Positions 8,845 to 17,537 of a stretch of 64,000 nucleotides of DNA are shown piece after piece (the stretch's first letter is position 1; each line of letters begins with the position of its first letter). This DNA is from an uncultured Eubacteriales bacterium. Lineage in GTDB: Bacteria > Bacillota > Clostridia > Lachnospirales > Lachnospiraceae. The stretch covers positions 184,810 to 248,809 of the forward strand of contig OMZA01000001.1 in assembly GCA_900315425.1 (NCBI GenBank), given 5' to 3'. The position numbers were made by a program, and so were the translations under genes. The notes beneath the pieces were generated by a model. That model saw nothing but the letters and a program-made list of their open reading frames with translations, did no database searches and was not told the origin of the DNA.

Positions 8845-9047
8845 GAGGCATAATAGGAAGTATAGCCAGTGGACTTACAACGGATATATGTATGAGTTTT
8901 ATAATGAACAGGGTCGGAATATCAGGATTTGTATCATACCTTTCTATAACAGAGATGATAATGCCTATAGTATTAGTGTCATTTTTATATGCAGCATTTG
9001 CAGGGTTATATTTTTTTCAATTCAGACAAAACCAAGGGATTGGGTAA
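8826..9047 (+). pseudogene. Decayed FtsX/MacB-type permease fragment
   Basis: This frame (73 codons from TTG 8826) encodes two hydrophobic segments, 'VAGLIGGIIGSIASGL' and 'EMIMPIVLVSFLYAAFAGLYFF'. They look like the C-terminal membrane part of an FtsX-domain permease, the usual partner of a LolD-type ATPase. It overlaps the ATPase remnant in a different frame and has no start of its own, so it is a relic. The bases after 9047 continue in no recognisable frame. Confidence 0.6.
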
Positions 9048-9071
9048 AAAAATATACAAAAAACTACTAAT

Positions 9072-9117
9072 AATTTAGATGATAGACAAAAAAGGTTTGG
9101 ATTTAGACATAAAGGCG
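9072..9117. repeat. Two degenerate ~22-bp units resembling the 9402-9485 repeats
   Basis: Units starting ATTTAGATGATAG and GTTTGGATTTAGAC lie next to each other. They share the 'gTTTrGAT..A-rich..' shape of the 21-bp units at 9402-9485. Similarity is low and AT-rich, so chance is possible. Confidence 0.3.
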
Positions 9118-9170
9118 TTGAATTACTAGTATAAATTAGAAAATTTGTTATTGTATATGTAGGCTATGCC

Positions 9171-9292
9171 TAGCTTAGTATACGGGTGCTTTTATATCTA
9201 GAGTAAACCTCTCTCGGTATATACTCTCTAAATATAATATCTAAATTCTTATTTTACTTTAGGTATTAAAAGCACCCATCTCCACTAAGCTA
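9171..9292. repeat. 122-bp imperfect inverted repeat in a gene-free stretch
   Basis: The arms are TAGCTTAGT (9171-9179) with ACTAAGCTA (9284-9292), GGGTGCTTTTA (9184-9194) with TAAAAGCACCC (9267-9277), and CTA-g-AGTAAA (9198-9206) with TTTACTtTAG (9253-9262). The loop of about 46 bases contains two CTCTC-type stretches. There is no T-tract after the right arm. It could be a miniature inverted-repeat element or the stem of a structured RNA. No target-site duplication is obvious. This is the main content of the 9048-9567 intergenic region. Confidence 0.65.
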
Positions 9293-9347
9293 CATTAATA
9301 TAATTTTATGTAATATTGTAATTAAATCTAAGAATAAAAATAAAATG

Positions 9348-9386
9348 AAGAACCCAGATTTCTATAAAGGAAATCTGGGTTCTTTG
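9348..9386. terminator. Strong bidirectional terminator hairpin
   Basis: A perfect 15-bp stem AAGAACCCAGATTTC / GAAATCTGGGTTCTT with a 7-base loop, flanked by A-rich sequence on the left and TTCTTTG on the right. It insulates pilus locus 2 from the decayed region upstream. Confidence 0.8.
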
Positions 9387-9401
9387 TGCTTAAAATAACT
9401 G

Positions 9402-9485
9402 ATTTAGTTAAAAAGATAAATAGTTTAGGTAGAAAAAAATGTGGTTTGGATAAAAAAAATTGCGAGTTAGATATATAAGGTTTCA
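9402..9485. repeat. Run of about four degenerate 21-bp direct repeats
   Basis: Consecutive 21-base units begin at 9402 (ATTTAGTTAAAAAG), 9423 (GTTTAGGTAGAAAAA), 9444 (GTTTGGATAAAAAAA) and 9465 (AGTTAGATATATAAG). They share a gTTTrGrTAaAAAAA core. Read on the minus strand in one frame they give heptads of the type xxFFLxK, so they may be the relic of a repeat-coding gene. A terminator lies inside that frame, so a working gene is unlikely. Confidence 0.45.
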
Positions 9486-9612
9486 AAACCTTTATAAAAC
9501 CCTTAGGGGATGTTATTGTGTTAAGCAATCTTATTTTACTGCGAGGTAAAATTGTTGGCTTTTATAAATGGTTTTAAAAGATGAAAAAAATGGATTAAGG
9601 ATGAGAGAAAGT

Positions 9613-12600
9613 ATGGCTAAAGACATAGGGAAAAAGAAAATGAAAAAAACAATAAAAAGTATTACCGTAGTTGGACTCATAGTTGTATTGTTAATGACTA
9701 ATGTTTTAAACTTGGACAATTTGTTTTTGAATATAACAAAGGCGGATGTAGGAGATTACATTTATTTTGATGCAACCCTGTCAAAAATGATATACGACGG
9801 AACTGCTAATGACGAAGGTGATAATGCCTCTACGGTAAGTGGTATAACAAACATTATGCCAAAAGCAGGTACCGCAAATATATATGCGAAGTTTTTTACT
9901 GAACTTCCAGTGGAAAGCGGCAGGTTATATATAGATGCATCAAATATTTCGGATGTAGATTATATAGATTCCATAGAGTTAAAGCCAGACGGATACGGAG
10001 TGGGAATAACATTAGTTCCTATGGGTAGCGGATATTTTGAAAGTAATGTAGACATATCCGGTTATGCCTCATCACCATCTTCAGGATACATATATGTGAA
10101 ATACAAAGATGGAACGACTAAAACATCGGCTCATTATACAGGATATGACCTAAAGGGAGCTTTAATGGGTCATGTGATTAGTTTTACAAGTACAAATCCA
10201 TCAGGGGCAGGTATATCTGTAGCCAACGCAAGTAGTTTTACATCATCAAGCGTTTTGCTTACAAAGGAAAGCGAATATACCGAGGAAATAAATGGATATT
10301 CACATACTTGGAGAGATGTTTATAAGGCGGAAATACCATCGGGTAATACGTATAAATATGTATTCTTTTATAGTTCGACAGCTATAAACAACGTACCGGG
10401 TGATTCTTCAAGAACCACATTACAGCCAATGCCTACTGTTGAAAATCAATGTTTTTATGCAGATACCAGTGATGCTTACATATATGATGACGATTATAGA
10501 GATGGTTATTGGGATACGGTATATAGCATAAGAGACAGCGAAACCGGAAAGGGAAAACAAGTTGTGGATATAGCTGCTTCTGATTTTGATAGTAGCAACT
10601 CTTCAGATAGGTATACAAATACAGCAAATCCAAGTGACACATTTTATATAAATTCCACTTTTTATGATTACTACAGTGATTATGAAATGAATGGACTTAA
10701 CAGGGATGATTACGGTTCTCATGTATTAGGACAGCGAAACTGGGTTACTTTTAGAGAATTTGATCAGGCATTAAGTGATTACTATTCGGCAAATGCCACA
10801 GATATTCCAATATACACAGGACATTTTCAGCCAAATGAATTTGATGGAAGCTATGTATTATTCCAGTATTTAGCGACTAACTTAAATCTTTATGGATTCT
10901 CATCGAAGACAGATAATCAGGCATTGTATTACAAATTCATGTCCACTAATAACTCTAATGCAGATATCAATGGTAATACAGCTATGTATTCATATGCATT
11001 ACAGGGACTTGTAGGTAATACATTGGTGGATGGTGAATTAAAAACAAGAGATTTAAGTGTTTCATATAGCGACTATACAGCTGATGAAAATAACACTAGT
11101 ACCGGTGTTAATATGCCACATTTCGATAGTGATTTCTTAAATGGTAATAATTCTAAGAATACAAAGATTGGTAACGTGTACGAAAATGTAGCATTTCCAT
11201 TTACTAAGTACTATATGAATTCGTCAGGTGAGGTTAATAAGACAAATACAGATACCACAGGTGTATACTACTGGACTTTTAATAGTGCAGATACAACTCT
11301 GGCAATAAGAGAGAATTCTAATAGTTCTAATTCTCCATATGATTATTACTTAAAGACCATGCCTAACTCGGATTGGTCAAAAAATGTAAATTCTGCAAGT
11401 CAGACATCAGGAGTTAGTTCAACATACGGATTTTTCCCATTTAATGAGACATCATCCGGAGCAACAGCTTCTACATATAACTATGGTTATGGTACAAAAA
11501 TGGAGTTTGAGTTCTCATTAACTCCAGATGGAACAGTTTTAGGAACAGATGGCAATTATTATCCTATAGAATTCAGATTCTCAGGAGATGACGATGTGTG
11601 GGTATTCATTGATGACAAGTTGGTATTGGACGTAGGTGGAGCTCATGGTCAGGTGTCAGGTGTTCTTAACTTTAGAGATATGACATCAACTGTTTATGGC
11701 ACAGGTGTTAAAAACGGTGTTGGTAGAACTGTAACTAATGGCGCTGTAACAGATGATTTTAGTATTACAGGTGCAAAGACAGGTAAACATAAGATTAGCA
11801 TATACTACATGGAACGTGGTATGTGGGAATCAAACATGACTTTCATGTTTAACTTCGTTGATAACAATGAATTGGAAGTTACTAAGGAAATTGATACGGA
11901 CACAAATAATGTATCTAATGAGTTTGTTGATTTGATAAAGGATAATGAAACATTTACATTTAATATTCTTAATCAGGCAACACATTATGGTTCATATAAT
12001 GGTGCTGCATCCGGTGCGGGATTCGTAGTAAACCAGTATGAAATCAGAGACTATGGTTCGGCAAGCTCTGGAGATTTAGAGATAGCAGAGGGTGCTATAT
12101 ACAATTACACGGATGATGAAACCACAACCAATTATACAGTAGATAGTGAAGGTAACTTTACCCTGGGTTGTAATCAAAGTGTTACTTTTAGGGAGCAGTT
12201 TAGAAGAGGCAGCTACATTTCCCTAACAGAGATGTTAACTGATGTAGATAAAAATCTATATGACACCACTTATACGGTAACCGAGTTTGATCAGGATAAA
12301 AGTGAATATGTTGAGGTAAGTGATAATTTAAAAGGAACAACTTCCGGAAACATACCTGTAACGGTGTATAGCAGATACGGCGGTTCGGATTTGACCACCA
12401 ATACAGGTAATTCTACAGGACTGATTGGTCAGACTGGACTTTCAGTAGAGGATTACAGAGTAGAAGTATATGATCCGACTACACAGCAGACTAATGTCTA
12501 TGCATCTTCTTCGGATACTTCAGATCCATCATTTGTATTTAGGTCATACATGCATCCGGATGAAGAATATCTATCTTTAGATTTAAATATGAAATTTATA

Positions 12601-13656
12601 AATACAGTTAAGACTGGCGGAATATCTGTAACAAAGAGTCAGGCAAACACATCGGATGCTGACTTAGATCCAAATCAGGAATACGTATTTTATATTGCAT
12701 ATTCAAATATAGGTGGAAAAAATATAGGAGGTACAACGCTTTATAGAAAGGTTGTATTGAAAAACGGTGAAACCTGGACTAGTGATGGAATACCGGTGGG
12801 AACACAATACACAATATATGAAGTAATCCCTTCAGATGAATCACAGCTATACAGTATAAATAGGGATAGTGAATATTTAGTTGCGCCGAATGCAATTAAT
12901 TCTACAGATATTGATGGAAATGTTTTCACTATTGATAAAGATACGCCATATACAGTGGGAACAATAACAGAGGCTCAGACAAATGTGGCAGAATATAGCA
13001 ATTATAACTTTGCAAATTACATAGATGAAAAGGTTGATTTTAGTCTTAAAAAACTTTGGCATGATGTTTCTTCTATTACAAGTCTCCCACAAGCAACTTT
13101 TGTTTTAAAAAGAAAGGTTAAGGATGCAGATGATAGTACTTACAAATATTTATCAGTGGAAACTATCGATCATGTAGACGGATATTTTATAGGTGGAGAG
13201 GTAGAAGAGCCAATAGATTGGGACGCTTGTTTAATAAAGGTTAATGATACTAATTCTACAGTGACAAACGAAGTAAGCGGGGACGTTAGTTGGTCCATTG
13301 AATTAAAGGATTTGGATAAATATCTAGATGGAAGTCTTACCAGTGAAAAAGAGAATAATGCCTATATATATCAAATCGTAGAGGTAACAAATAACTCAGG
13401 AACTTATACAGAAGTTACAGACGGTATGAGTATTATGTTAGATGGTAAGGATTATACAGTTTCTTATGGTAACAATACCGTTTTATCTACTGAAATGGGA
13501 AGTGTAGTAAGTGAATTTGATGTTACAAATACTCATGTAGAAGAAGGAGTTACGCTTCCGGAGGTTGGAGGTAGAGGTATTTTAAATCTGTTAGTCATTG
13601 GAATGATAATTATGATGACATCAGTATTTGGGGTATTAAGATTAGACAGAGACTAA
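9613..13656 (+). CDS. Pilus tip adhesin with fibro-slime domain, LPEVG signal (locus 2)
   Basis: About 1347 aa from ATG 9613. The frame is open from ATG 9568, but that start has no SD at workable spacing, while 9613 has GAGAAAG just upstream and leads into a normal signal peptide (KKKMKKTIKS plus hydrophobic core). A central fibro-slime/PA14-like domain is clear from 'FSGDDDVWVFIDDKLVLDVG' and 'GGAHGQVSG'. After it come repeated Thr-rich beta domains matching the truncated protein at 1-1250. The C-terminus has LPEVG followed by a hydrophobic segment and RLDRD. That motif has Val where canonical signals have Thr. By family knowledge it is the adhesive tip subunit. It leads a pilus operon with major pilin, two sortases and minor pilin. 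Confidence 0.85.
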   Translation: MAKDIGKKKMKKTIKSITVVGLIVVLLMTNVLNLDNLFLNITKADVGDYIYFDATLSKMIYDGTANDEGDNASTVSGITNIMPKAGTANIYAKFFTELPVESGRLYIDASNISDVDYIDSIELKPDGYGVGITLVPMGSGYFESNVDISGYASSPSSGYIYVKYKDGTTKTSAHYTGYDLKGALMGHVISFTSTNPSGAGISVANASSFTSSSVLLTKESEYTEEINGYSHTWRDVYKAEIPSGNTYKYVFFYSSTAINNVPGDSSRTTLQPMPTVENQCFYADTSDAYIYDDDYRDGYWDTVYSIRDSETGKGKQVVDIAASDFDSSNSSDRYTNTANPSDTFYINSTFYDYYSDYEMNGLNRDDYGSHVLGQRNWVTFREFDQALSDYYSANATDIPIYTGHFQPNEFDGSYVLFQYLATNLNLYGFSSKTDNQALYYKFMSTNNSNADINGNTAMYSYALQGLVGNTLVDGELKTRDLSVSYSDYTADENNTSTGVNMPHFDSDFLNGNNSKNTKIGNVYENVAFPFTKYYMNSSGEVNKTNTDTTGVYYWTFNSADTTLAIRENSNSSNSPYDYYLKTMPNSDWSKNVNSASQTSGVSSTYGFFPFNETSSGATASTYNYGYGTKMEFEFSLTPDGTVLGTDGNYYPIEFRFSGDDDVWVFIDDKLVLDVGGAHGQVSGVLNFRDMTSTVYGTGVKNGVGRTVTNGAVTDDFSITGAKTGKHKISIYYMERGMWESNMTFMFNFVDNNELEVTKEIDTDTNNVSNEFVDLIKDNETFTFNILNQATHYGSYNGAASGAGFVVNQYEIRDYGSASSGDLEIAEGAIYNYTDDETTTNYTVDSEGNFTLGCNQSVTFREQFRRGSYISLTEMLTDVDKNLYDTTYTVTEFDQDKSEYVEVSDNLKGTTSGNIPVTVYSRYGGSDLTTNTGNSTGLIGQTGLSVEDYRVEVYDPTTQQTNVYASSSDTSDPSFVFRSYMHPDEEYLSLDLNMKFINTVKTGGISVTKSQANTSDADLDPNQEYVFYIAYSNIGGKNIGGTTLYRKVVLKNGETWTSDGIPVGTQYTIYEVIPSDESQLYSINRDSEYLVAPNAINSTDIDGNVFTIDKDTPYTVGTITEAQTNVAEYSNYNFANYIDEKVDFSLKKLWHDVSSITSLPQATFVLKRKVKDADDSTYKYLSVETIDHVDGYFIGGEVEEPIDWDACLIKVNDTNSTVTNEVSGDVSWSIELKDLDKYLDGSLTSEKENNAYIYQIVEVTNNSGTYTEVTDGMSIMLDGKDYTVSYGNNTVLSTEMGSVVSEFDVTNTHVEEGVTLPEVGGRGILNLLVIGMIIMMTSVFGVLRLDRD

Positions 13657-13695
13657 TCTTGATATAAATATTTTTATTTAGAAAGGAAAACTTAT

Positions 13696-15312
13696 ATGAA
13701 GAGAATGAAAAAAGTTATTTCCATAGCTTCAGCATTAATTATGATGTTAGCTATGACGGCCACAGCGTTTGCAGATGCAACGTTATCCAAAGAAGCTGGA
13801 GACAATCATACATATGATGTGTATCAGATTTTCAAAGCGGATTCAGTTGACGCTACAACAGGAGAATTAGCCGGAGTAAAATACGGAGCTAATTCCACAG
13901 GAACAGAGGATAGTGCGGTTCCTACAACTGTATTAGAAGCTTTAGCAGCAGTTAATTCATCATCAGATGCAGAAAAAATCGCAGTTATTGATGATTATTG
14001 GAATCAGTCAAGTGCAGCTTTTGCAACTATTAATGACACTACACCAACAGCTTCATTACCAACAGGTTACTATCTTATTAAAGATACAACAACTTCATCA
14101 GAGGGAGATTCAGTTAACTTCCATGTAGCAATTGTATCAGATGGTTCTACAGCATTGACTATTACAAATAAGAGAGATGTACCTGAAGTAAGTAAGTACA
14201 TCAAAGAGGATTCTACATCTACTTATGGAAAAACAGCTGACTATTCACAGGGTGAAGAAAACATTGCCTTTAGAATTGTAGGAACTCTTCCAGATGCTAC
14301 AAACTATGCAAGATATCAGAGCTATCAGTATGCATTTACAGATAATATGACAAATATGACATATGTTGCAGACTCCCTTACAGCTAAGGTATACACAGGA
14401 TATACAGATGAAAATAACCTTGGAACAGAGTATGGAACACTTGATCTTACAGATTCAAATGTTACATTATCAGCTTCAGGTTCCAACATTTCATTAGCTT
14501 TTGCTGATCTTAAAGTGGCAACTTACACAGATGCTACAATAACAGCAGGTGTACCTGCAGATGCAGTAGTTGTAGTTGAGTACAATGCTAAATTCACAGA
14601 CTCTGCTGTAATTGGTGGATATGGTAATGCTAACTCAGTAAAACTTACATATTCAAATGATCCAAACTTGGATGCATCAGGCAATCCTATTACTACTACA
14701 GAGGATACACCAGAGGATTATGCATATGCATTTACATACGAGTTTGATGGTTTGAAGATTGATAGTACAACAAATTCTCCACTTTCAGGTGCAGGATTTA
14801 AGATTAAAGATGCAGATGGAAATTACGCAATTATTAGCGCAGGCGTTGTAACTGGATGGACAGAAACACAAGCAGATGGAACAGAAATCTTAACAGGTGC
14901 AACAGGTGAAGTTATTGTTAAAGGTCTTGACGAAGGAACATATACATTAACAGAGACAACTGTTCCGGATGGTTATTCAGCAATTGCTGATATTGATTTT
15001 ACAGTTGCAGCAACTATTTCAGCTATAGATGTTTCTTCAGCTGACTACGTATCTGGTTCACAGGAATATGAAGTAGAAACTTTATCCATCACAAGTTCTA
15101 GCACTAATATGACAGTAGATAGTCAGCAAGGCGTGACAACTGCAGCAGATACTGACAACGGTGTTGTATTTGCAGATATCTTGAACGCACCTAAGTCATC
15201 ACTTCCATCAACAGGTGGAATTGGTACTAAGTTATTCTACATTTTTGGTTCTGCATTAATGATTTTAGCTGCAATTGCTTTCGTAGTTAAAATGCGTTTC
15301 AGCAGAAAATAA
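13696..15312 (+). CDS. Major pilin, SpaA-type isopeptide-forming backbone subunit (locus 2)
   Basis: A 538-aa paralogue of the pilin at 1319-2926, similar end to end. It has a signal peptide (MKRMKK..., cleavage after TAFA), pilin-motif lysines in 'VSKYIKED', an E-box 'YTLTETTVPDGY', and the sorting signal LPSTG before a hydrophobic segment and MRFSRK tail. Some blocks are identical in the two proteins, for example 'AVNSSSDAEKIAVID' and 'SLPTGYYLIKDTTTS', while surface-type stretches differ. The SD GAAAGGAAAA precedes ATG 13696. The class C sortase that should polymerise it starts 59 bases downstream. Confidence 0.93.
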   Translation: MKRMKKVISIASALIMMLAMTATAFADATLSKEAGDNHTYDVYQIFKADSVDATTGELAGVKYGANSTGTEDSAVPTTVLEALAAVNSSSDAEKIAVIDDYWNQSSAAFATINDTTPTASLPTGYYLIKDTTTSSEGDSVNFHVAIVSDGSTALTITNKRDVPEVSKYIKEDSTSTYGKTADYSQGEENIAFRIVGTLPDATNYARYQSYQYAFTDNMTNMTYVADSLTAKVYTGYTDENNLGTEYGTLDLTDSNVTLSASGSNISLAFADLKVATYTDATITAGVPADAVVVVEYNAKFTDSAVIGGYGNANSVKLTYSNDPNLDASGNPITTTEDTPEDYAYAFTYEFDGLKIDSTTNSPLSGAGFKIKDADGNYAIISAGVVTGWTETQADGTEILTGATGEVIVKGLDEGTYTLTETTVPDGYSAIADIDFTVAATISAIDVSSADYVSGSQEYEVETLSITSSSTNMTVDSQQGVTTAADTDNGVVFADILNAPKSSLPSTGGIGTKLFYIFGSALMILAAIAFVVKMRFSRK

Positions 15313-15371
15313 TTTGGTCTCCTTTTATTAGATTTATGTTATAAAAAGGTTAAGGTAAGAGGCCTGTTATT

Positions 15372-16214
15372 ATGAAAAAAATATATACAATATTTCTAGT
15401 CATGGTTTTTATAGCAGGCCTCGCTATTACCATGTATCCTTTTATCAGCAATGCAATAAACACTAAGAAACAAAATCAGGTTATTGATAATTATGATAAT
15501 CTGGTAAGAAAAAAGGATACAAAATATATAGAAGACGAATTGGCAAAGGCACATAGATATAACGATTTAGTTGCTACGTCAGGTTCGTTTAGCAGTTATA
15601 TTATGGAAAATGATGCTGATTACAATTCTGTATTAAATATTGGTGGAGATGGAGTAATGGGATATGTAACTATTCCTAGAATAAATGTACAAATTCCAAT
15701 ATATCATGACACCAAGGAATCTACCTTACAGGTTGCAGCAGGACATCTTAAAGGTTCTAGTTTGCCAGTTGGAGGTAAAAGTACTCATTGCGTAATAGCA
15801 GCTCATAGAGGTCTGCCTAGTGCAAATTTATTCACAAATCTGGATGAATTAAAAAAAGGCGATTTATTTTGGGTATCTGTTTTAGGAAAAAAGATAACCT
15901 ATGAAGTTGATGAAATAAGTATAGTGAGTCCTGGAGATCTGGATAAACTTCAGATAGTAGAAGAACAGGATTATTGTACACTTATGACATGTACACCATA
16001 TGGAATTAATACACATCGATTGTTGGTTAGGGGTAAAAGAATTATTGAATATGATGGTAATTATGAAATGGATAAAACGTATATGTCTGATAGGGTTAAA
16101 TTAACGACGTTTATAATAGCGCCATTTGTTATTGTTATGTTAATTGGAATGTTAGTAATGAAGAGAATGCGCAAAAAGAAAAAGGGAAAAAGAGTTGAGA
16201 ACAATGAAGATTAA
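15372..16214 (+). CDS. Class C (pilus-polymerising) sortase
   Basis: A 280-aa membrane transpeptidase. An N-terminal hydrophobic segment (about 5-27), then the sortase barrel with 'NGDGVMGY'-like 'GGDGVMGYVTIP', catalytic His145 in 'AAHRGLP', Cys207 in 'TLMTCTPYG' and Arg216 in 'NTHRLLVRG', then a second membrane segment and a basic tail (KRMRKKKKGKR). The TCTPYGxNTHR signature and the C-terminal membrane segment are diagnostic of class C enzymes. These cleave the LPXTG signal of pilins and link them to the next subunit. The usual DP-aromatic lid motif before the barrel is not recognisable here ('YIMENDADYNS'). It lies between major and minor pilin genes and overlaps the latter. Confidence 0.93.
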   Translation: MKKIYTIFLVMVFIAGLAITMYPFISNAINTKKQNQVIDNYDNLVRKKDTKYIEDELAKAHRYNDLVATSGSFSSYIMENDADYNSVLNIGGDGVMGYVTIPRINVQIPIYHDTKESTLQVAAGHLKGSSLPVGGKSTHCVIAAHRGLPSANLFTNLDELKKGDLFWVSVLGKKITYEVDEISIVSPGDLDKLQIVEEQDYCTLMTCTPYGINTHRLLVRGKRIIEYDGNYEMDKTYMSDRVKLTTFIIAPFVIVMLIGMLVMKRMRKKKKGKRVENNED

Positions 16215-16941
16215 TAATATAAAATATTTAAATAAAATCTTTCAAATAATATTAGGAGTTATTCTAATCTTTAGTATTTGTGAAAATGTATACGCATATT
16301 CATTTGAGGATATAGATTTAGAAAAAAAGGGTAGTATTAATATTACCCTTAAGTATAATGAAGAAAGAATAGAAGAAGGTAGTCTTGAATTATATAAAGT
16401 TGCCACTATACAAAATGATGGAAGTGGTAATATTGAATATGTATTTTCAGAGGAATTCAAAGCGTTTGACACAAGTGCTGTAGAAGCAATTAATTCTGCG
16501 GACAAATTGGAAACATACGTTAAAGAGAATGGAATAACTGGAATAATCAAAAATGTAGATTTGGAAGGAAAAATCACATATGATAATTTGGAGTTGGGTA
16601 TTTATTTGATTAGACAAGTTACATCTAAAGCTGGATATTATCCAATCAAATCCTTTATTGTAACCGTTCCTGAAGAAATAAATGAGCAAATCATTTATGA
16701 TGTAGAAGCGCTTCCAAAAATGGACATTATAAAAGAAATACAGACGACAGATGATATGTCTCATACTAAGATTAATAAACCAACACCTGATACACACAAT
16801 AAATCAGGTGATAAGGTGATACCACAAACCGGTTTTATGCTAATTCCAATTATAGTAATCTTCGTGATTGGCGTAATATTATTAATACCAGGTTATATTA
16901 CAAAGAAGAAGGATGAGAAGGACGATAATAATTCTAACTAA
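16204..16941 (+). CDS. Minor (base/anchor-type) pilin subunit, IPQTG sorting signal (locus 2)
   Basis: About 245 aa from ATG 16204. A TTG at 16195 is in frame but has no advantage. The gene overlaps the sortase by 11 bases, implying coupled translation. It has a signal peptide ending VYA, a beta domain with 'GSINITLKYNEERIEEGSL' that matches the locus 1 minor pilin, a polar linker, IPQTG, a membrane segment and a KKKDEKDD tail. Its place between two sortases and its Ile-Pro-Gln-Thr-Gly signal suit a base subunit transferred to the wall. This role is inferred from the family pattern. Confidence 0.85.
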   Translation: MKINNIKYLNKIFQIILGVILIFSICENVYAYSFEDIDLEKKGSINITLKYNEERIEEGSLELYKVATIQNDGSGNIEYVFSEEFKAFDTSAVEAINSADKLETYVKENGITGIIKNVDLEGKITYDNLELGIYLIRQVTSKAGYYPIKSFIVTVPEEINEQIIYDVEALPKMDIIKEIQTTDDMSHTKINKPTPDTHNKSGDKVIPQTGFMLIPIIVIFVIGVILLIPGYITKKKDEKDDNNSN

Positions 16942-16949
16942 TAGAGAAT

Positions 16950-17537
16950 ATGAAAAGAATCTTAATTAAAATAATGAGTATATTAGGTTCTATTTTAATA
17001 ATCCTGTCAATTGGTCTTATTGGCAGGAATTATTATATAGAATACAAGGCAGGAAAATCCTTAGATAAAGCATTAGCAAAACTAAATGCTAAAATTGATA
17101 AAGGGGATTATGTACTTGATGGTGACAACGAAACTGCAGTTATAAACATTGATAATAAAGTATATATGGGGATAATAACTGCACCATCTTTGGGAATTAG
17201 TCTTCCAATAATCAAAGAGTATAAATATGAGTATATGAATAGTTCACCGTGCAGGTACGCGGGTTCATATACTACAAATGATTTGATTATTGCAGGACAT
17301 AATTATAGAAAGCATTTATATCACTTTAAAAATATGAAGTATGGCGAACAGATTGTATTTTCCACATGTAATGGTATAAATTACTATTATATAGTCACAA
17401 AAATAGAAGTGCTTAATCCAAATCAGATAGAAAAATTAATAGAAAAAAAGGATAATAATTGGGATTTAAGTATATTTACATGTTCGAATACCGGCAGAGC
17501 AAGATATGTAATACGGTGTAAAAGAATAGATATATAA
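16950..17537 (+). CDS. Second sortase of pilus locus 2 (small, non-class-C)
   Basis: A 195-aa protein with one N-terminal membrane segment and a compact sortase domain: His117 in 'IIAGHNY', Cys178 in 'IFTCSNTG', Arg185 in 'GRARYVIRC'. It lacks the C-terminal membrane segment and TCTPYG motif of class C enzymes, so it is more like wall-anchoring (class D/B-like) sortases. The exact class cannot be settled by eye. It starts 8 bases after the minor pilin. A reasonable inference is that it anchors the IPQTG base subunit, or the finished pilus, to peptidoglycan. Confidence 0.85.
   Translation: MKRILIKIMSILGSILIILSIGLIGRNYYIEYKAGKSLDKALAKLNAKIDKGDYVLDGDNETAVINIDNKVYMGIITAPSLGISLPIIKEYKYEYMNSSPCRYAGSYTTNDLIIAGHNYRKHLYHFKNMKYGEQIVFSTCNGINYYYIVTKIEVLNPNQIEKLIEKKDNNWDLSIFTCSNTGRARYVIRCKRIDI

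Noticed and set aside
8569-9047. A working small ABC transporter made of two short proteins
   Set aside because: Walker A is broken, Walker B and the signature are absent, and the permease piece has no start of its own.
9328-9528. 66-codon minus-strand frame with FFLxK heptads
   Set aside because: It contains the perfect 15-bp terminator hairpin and has no SD. It is kept only as a possible relic of the 21-bp repeats.
9048-9567. CRISPR array
   Set aside because: The repeats are 21 bp, degenerate and without spacers, and no cas gene is in the window.
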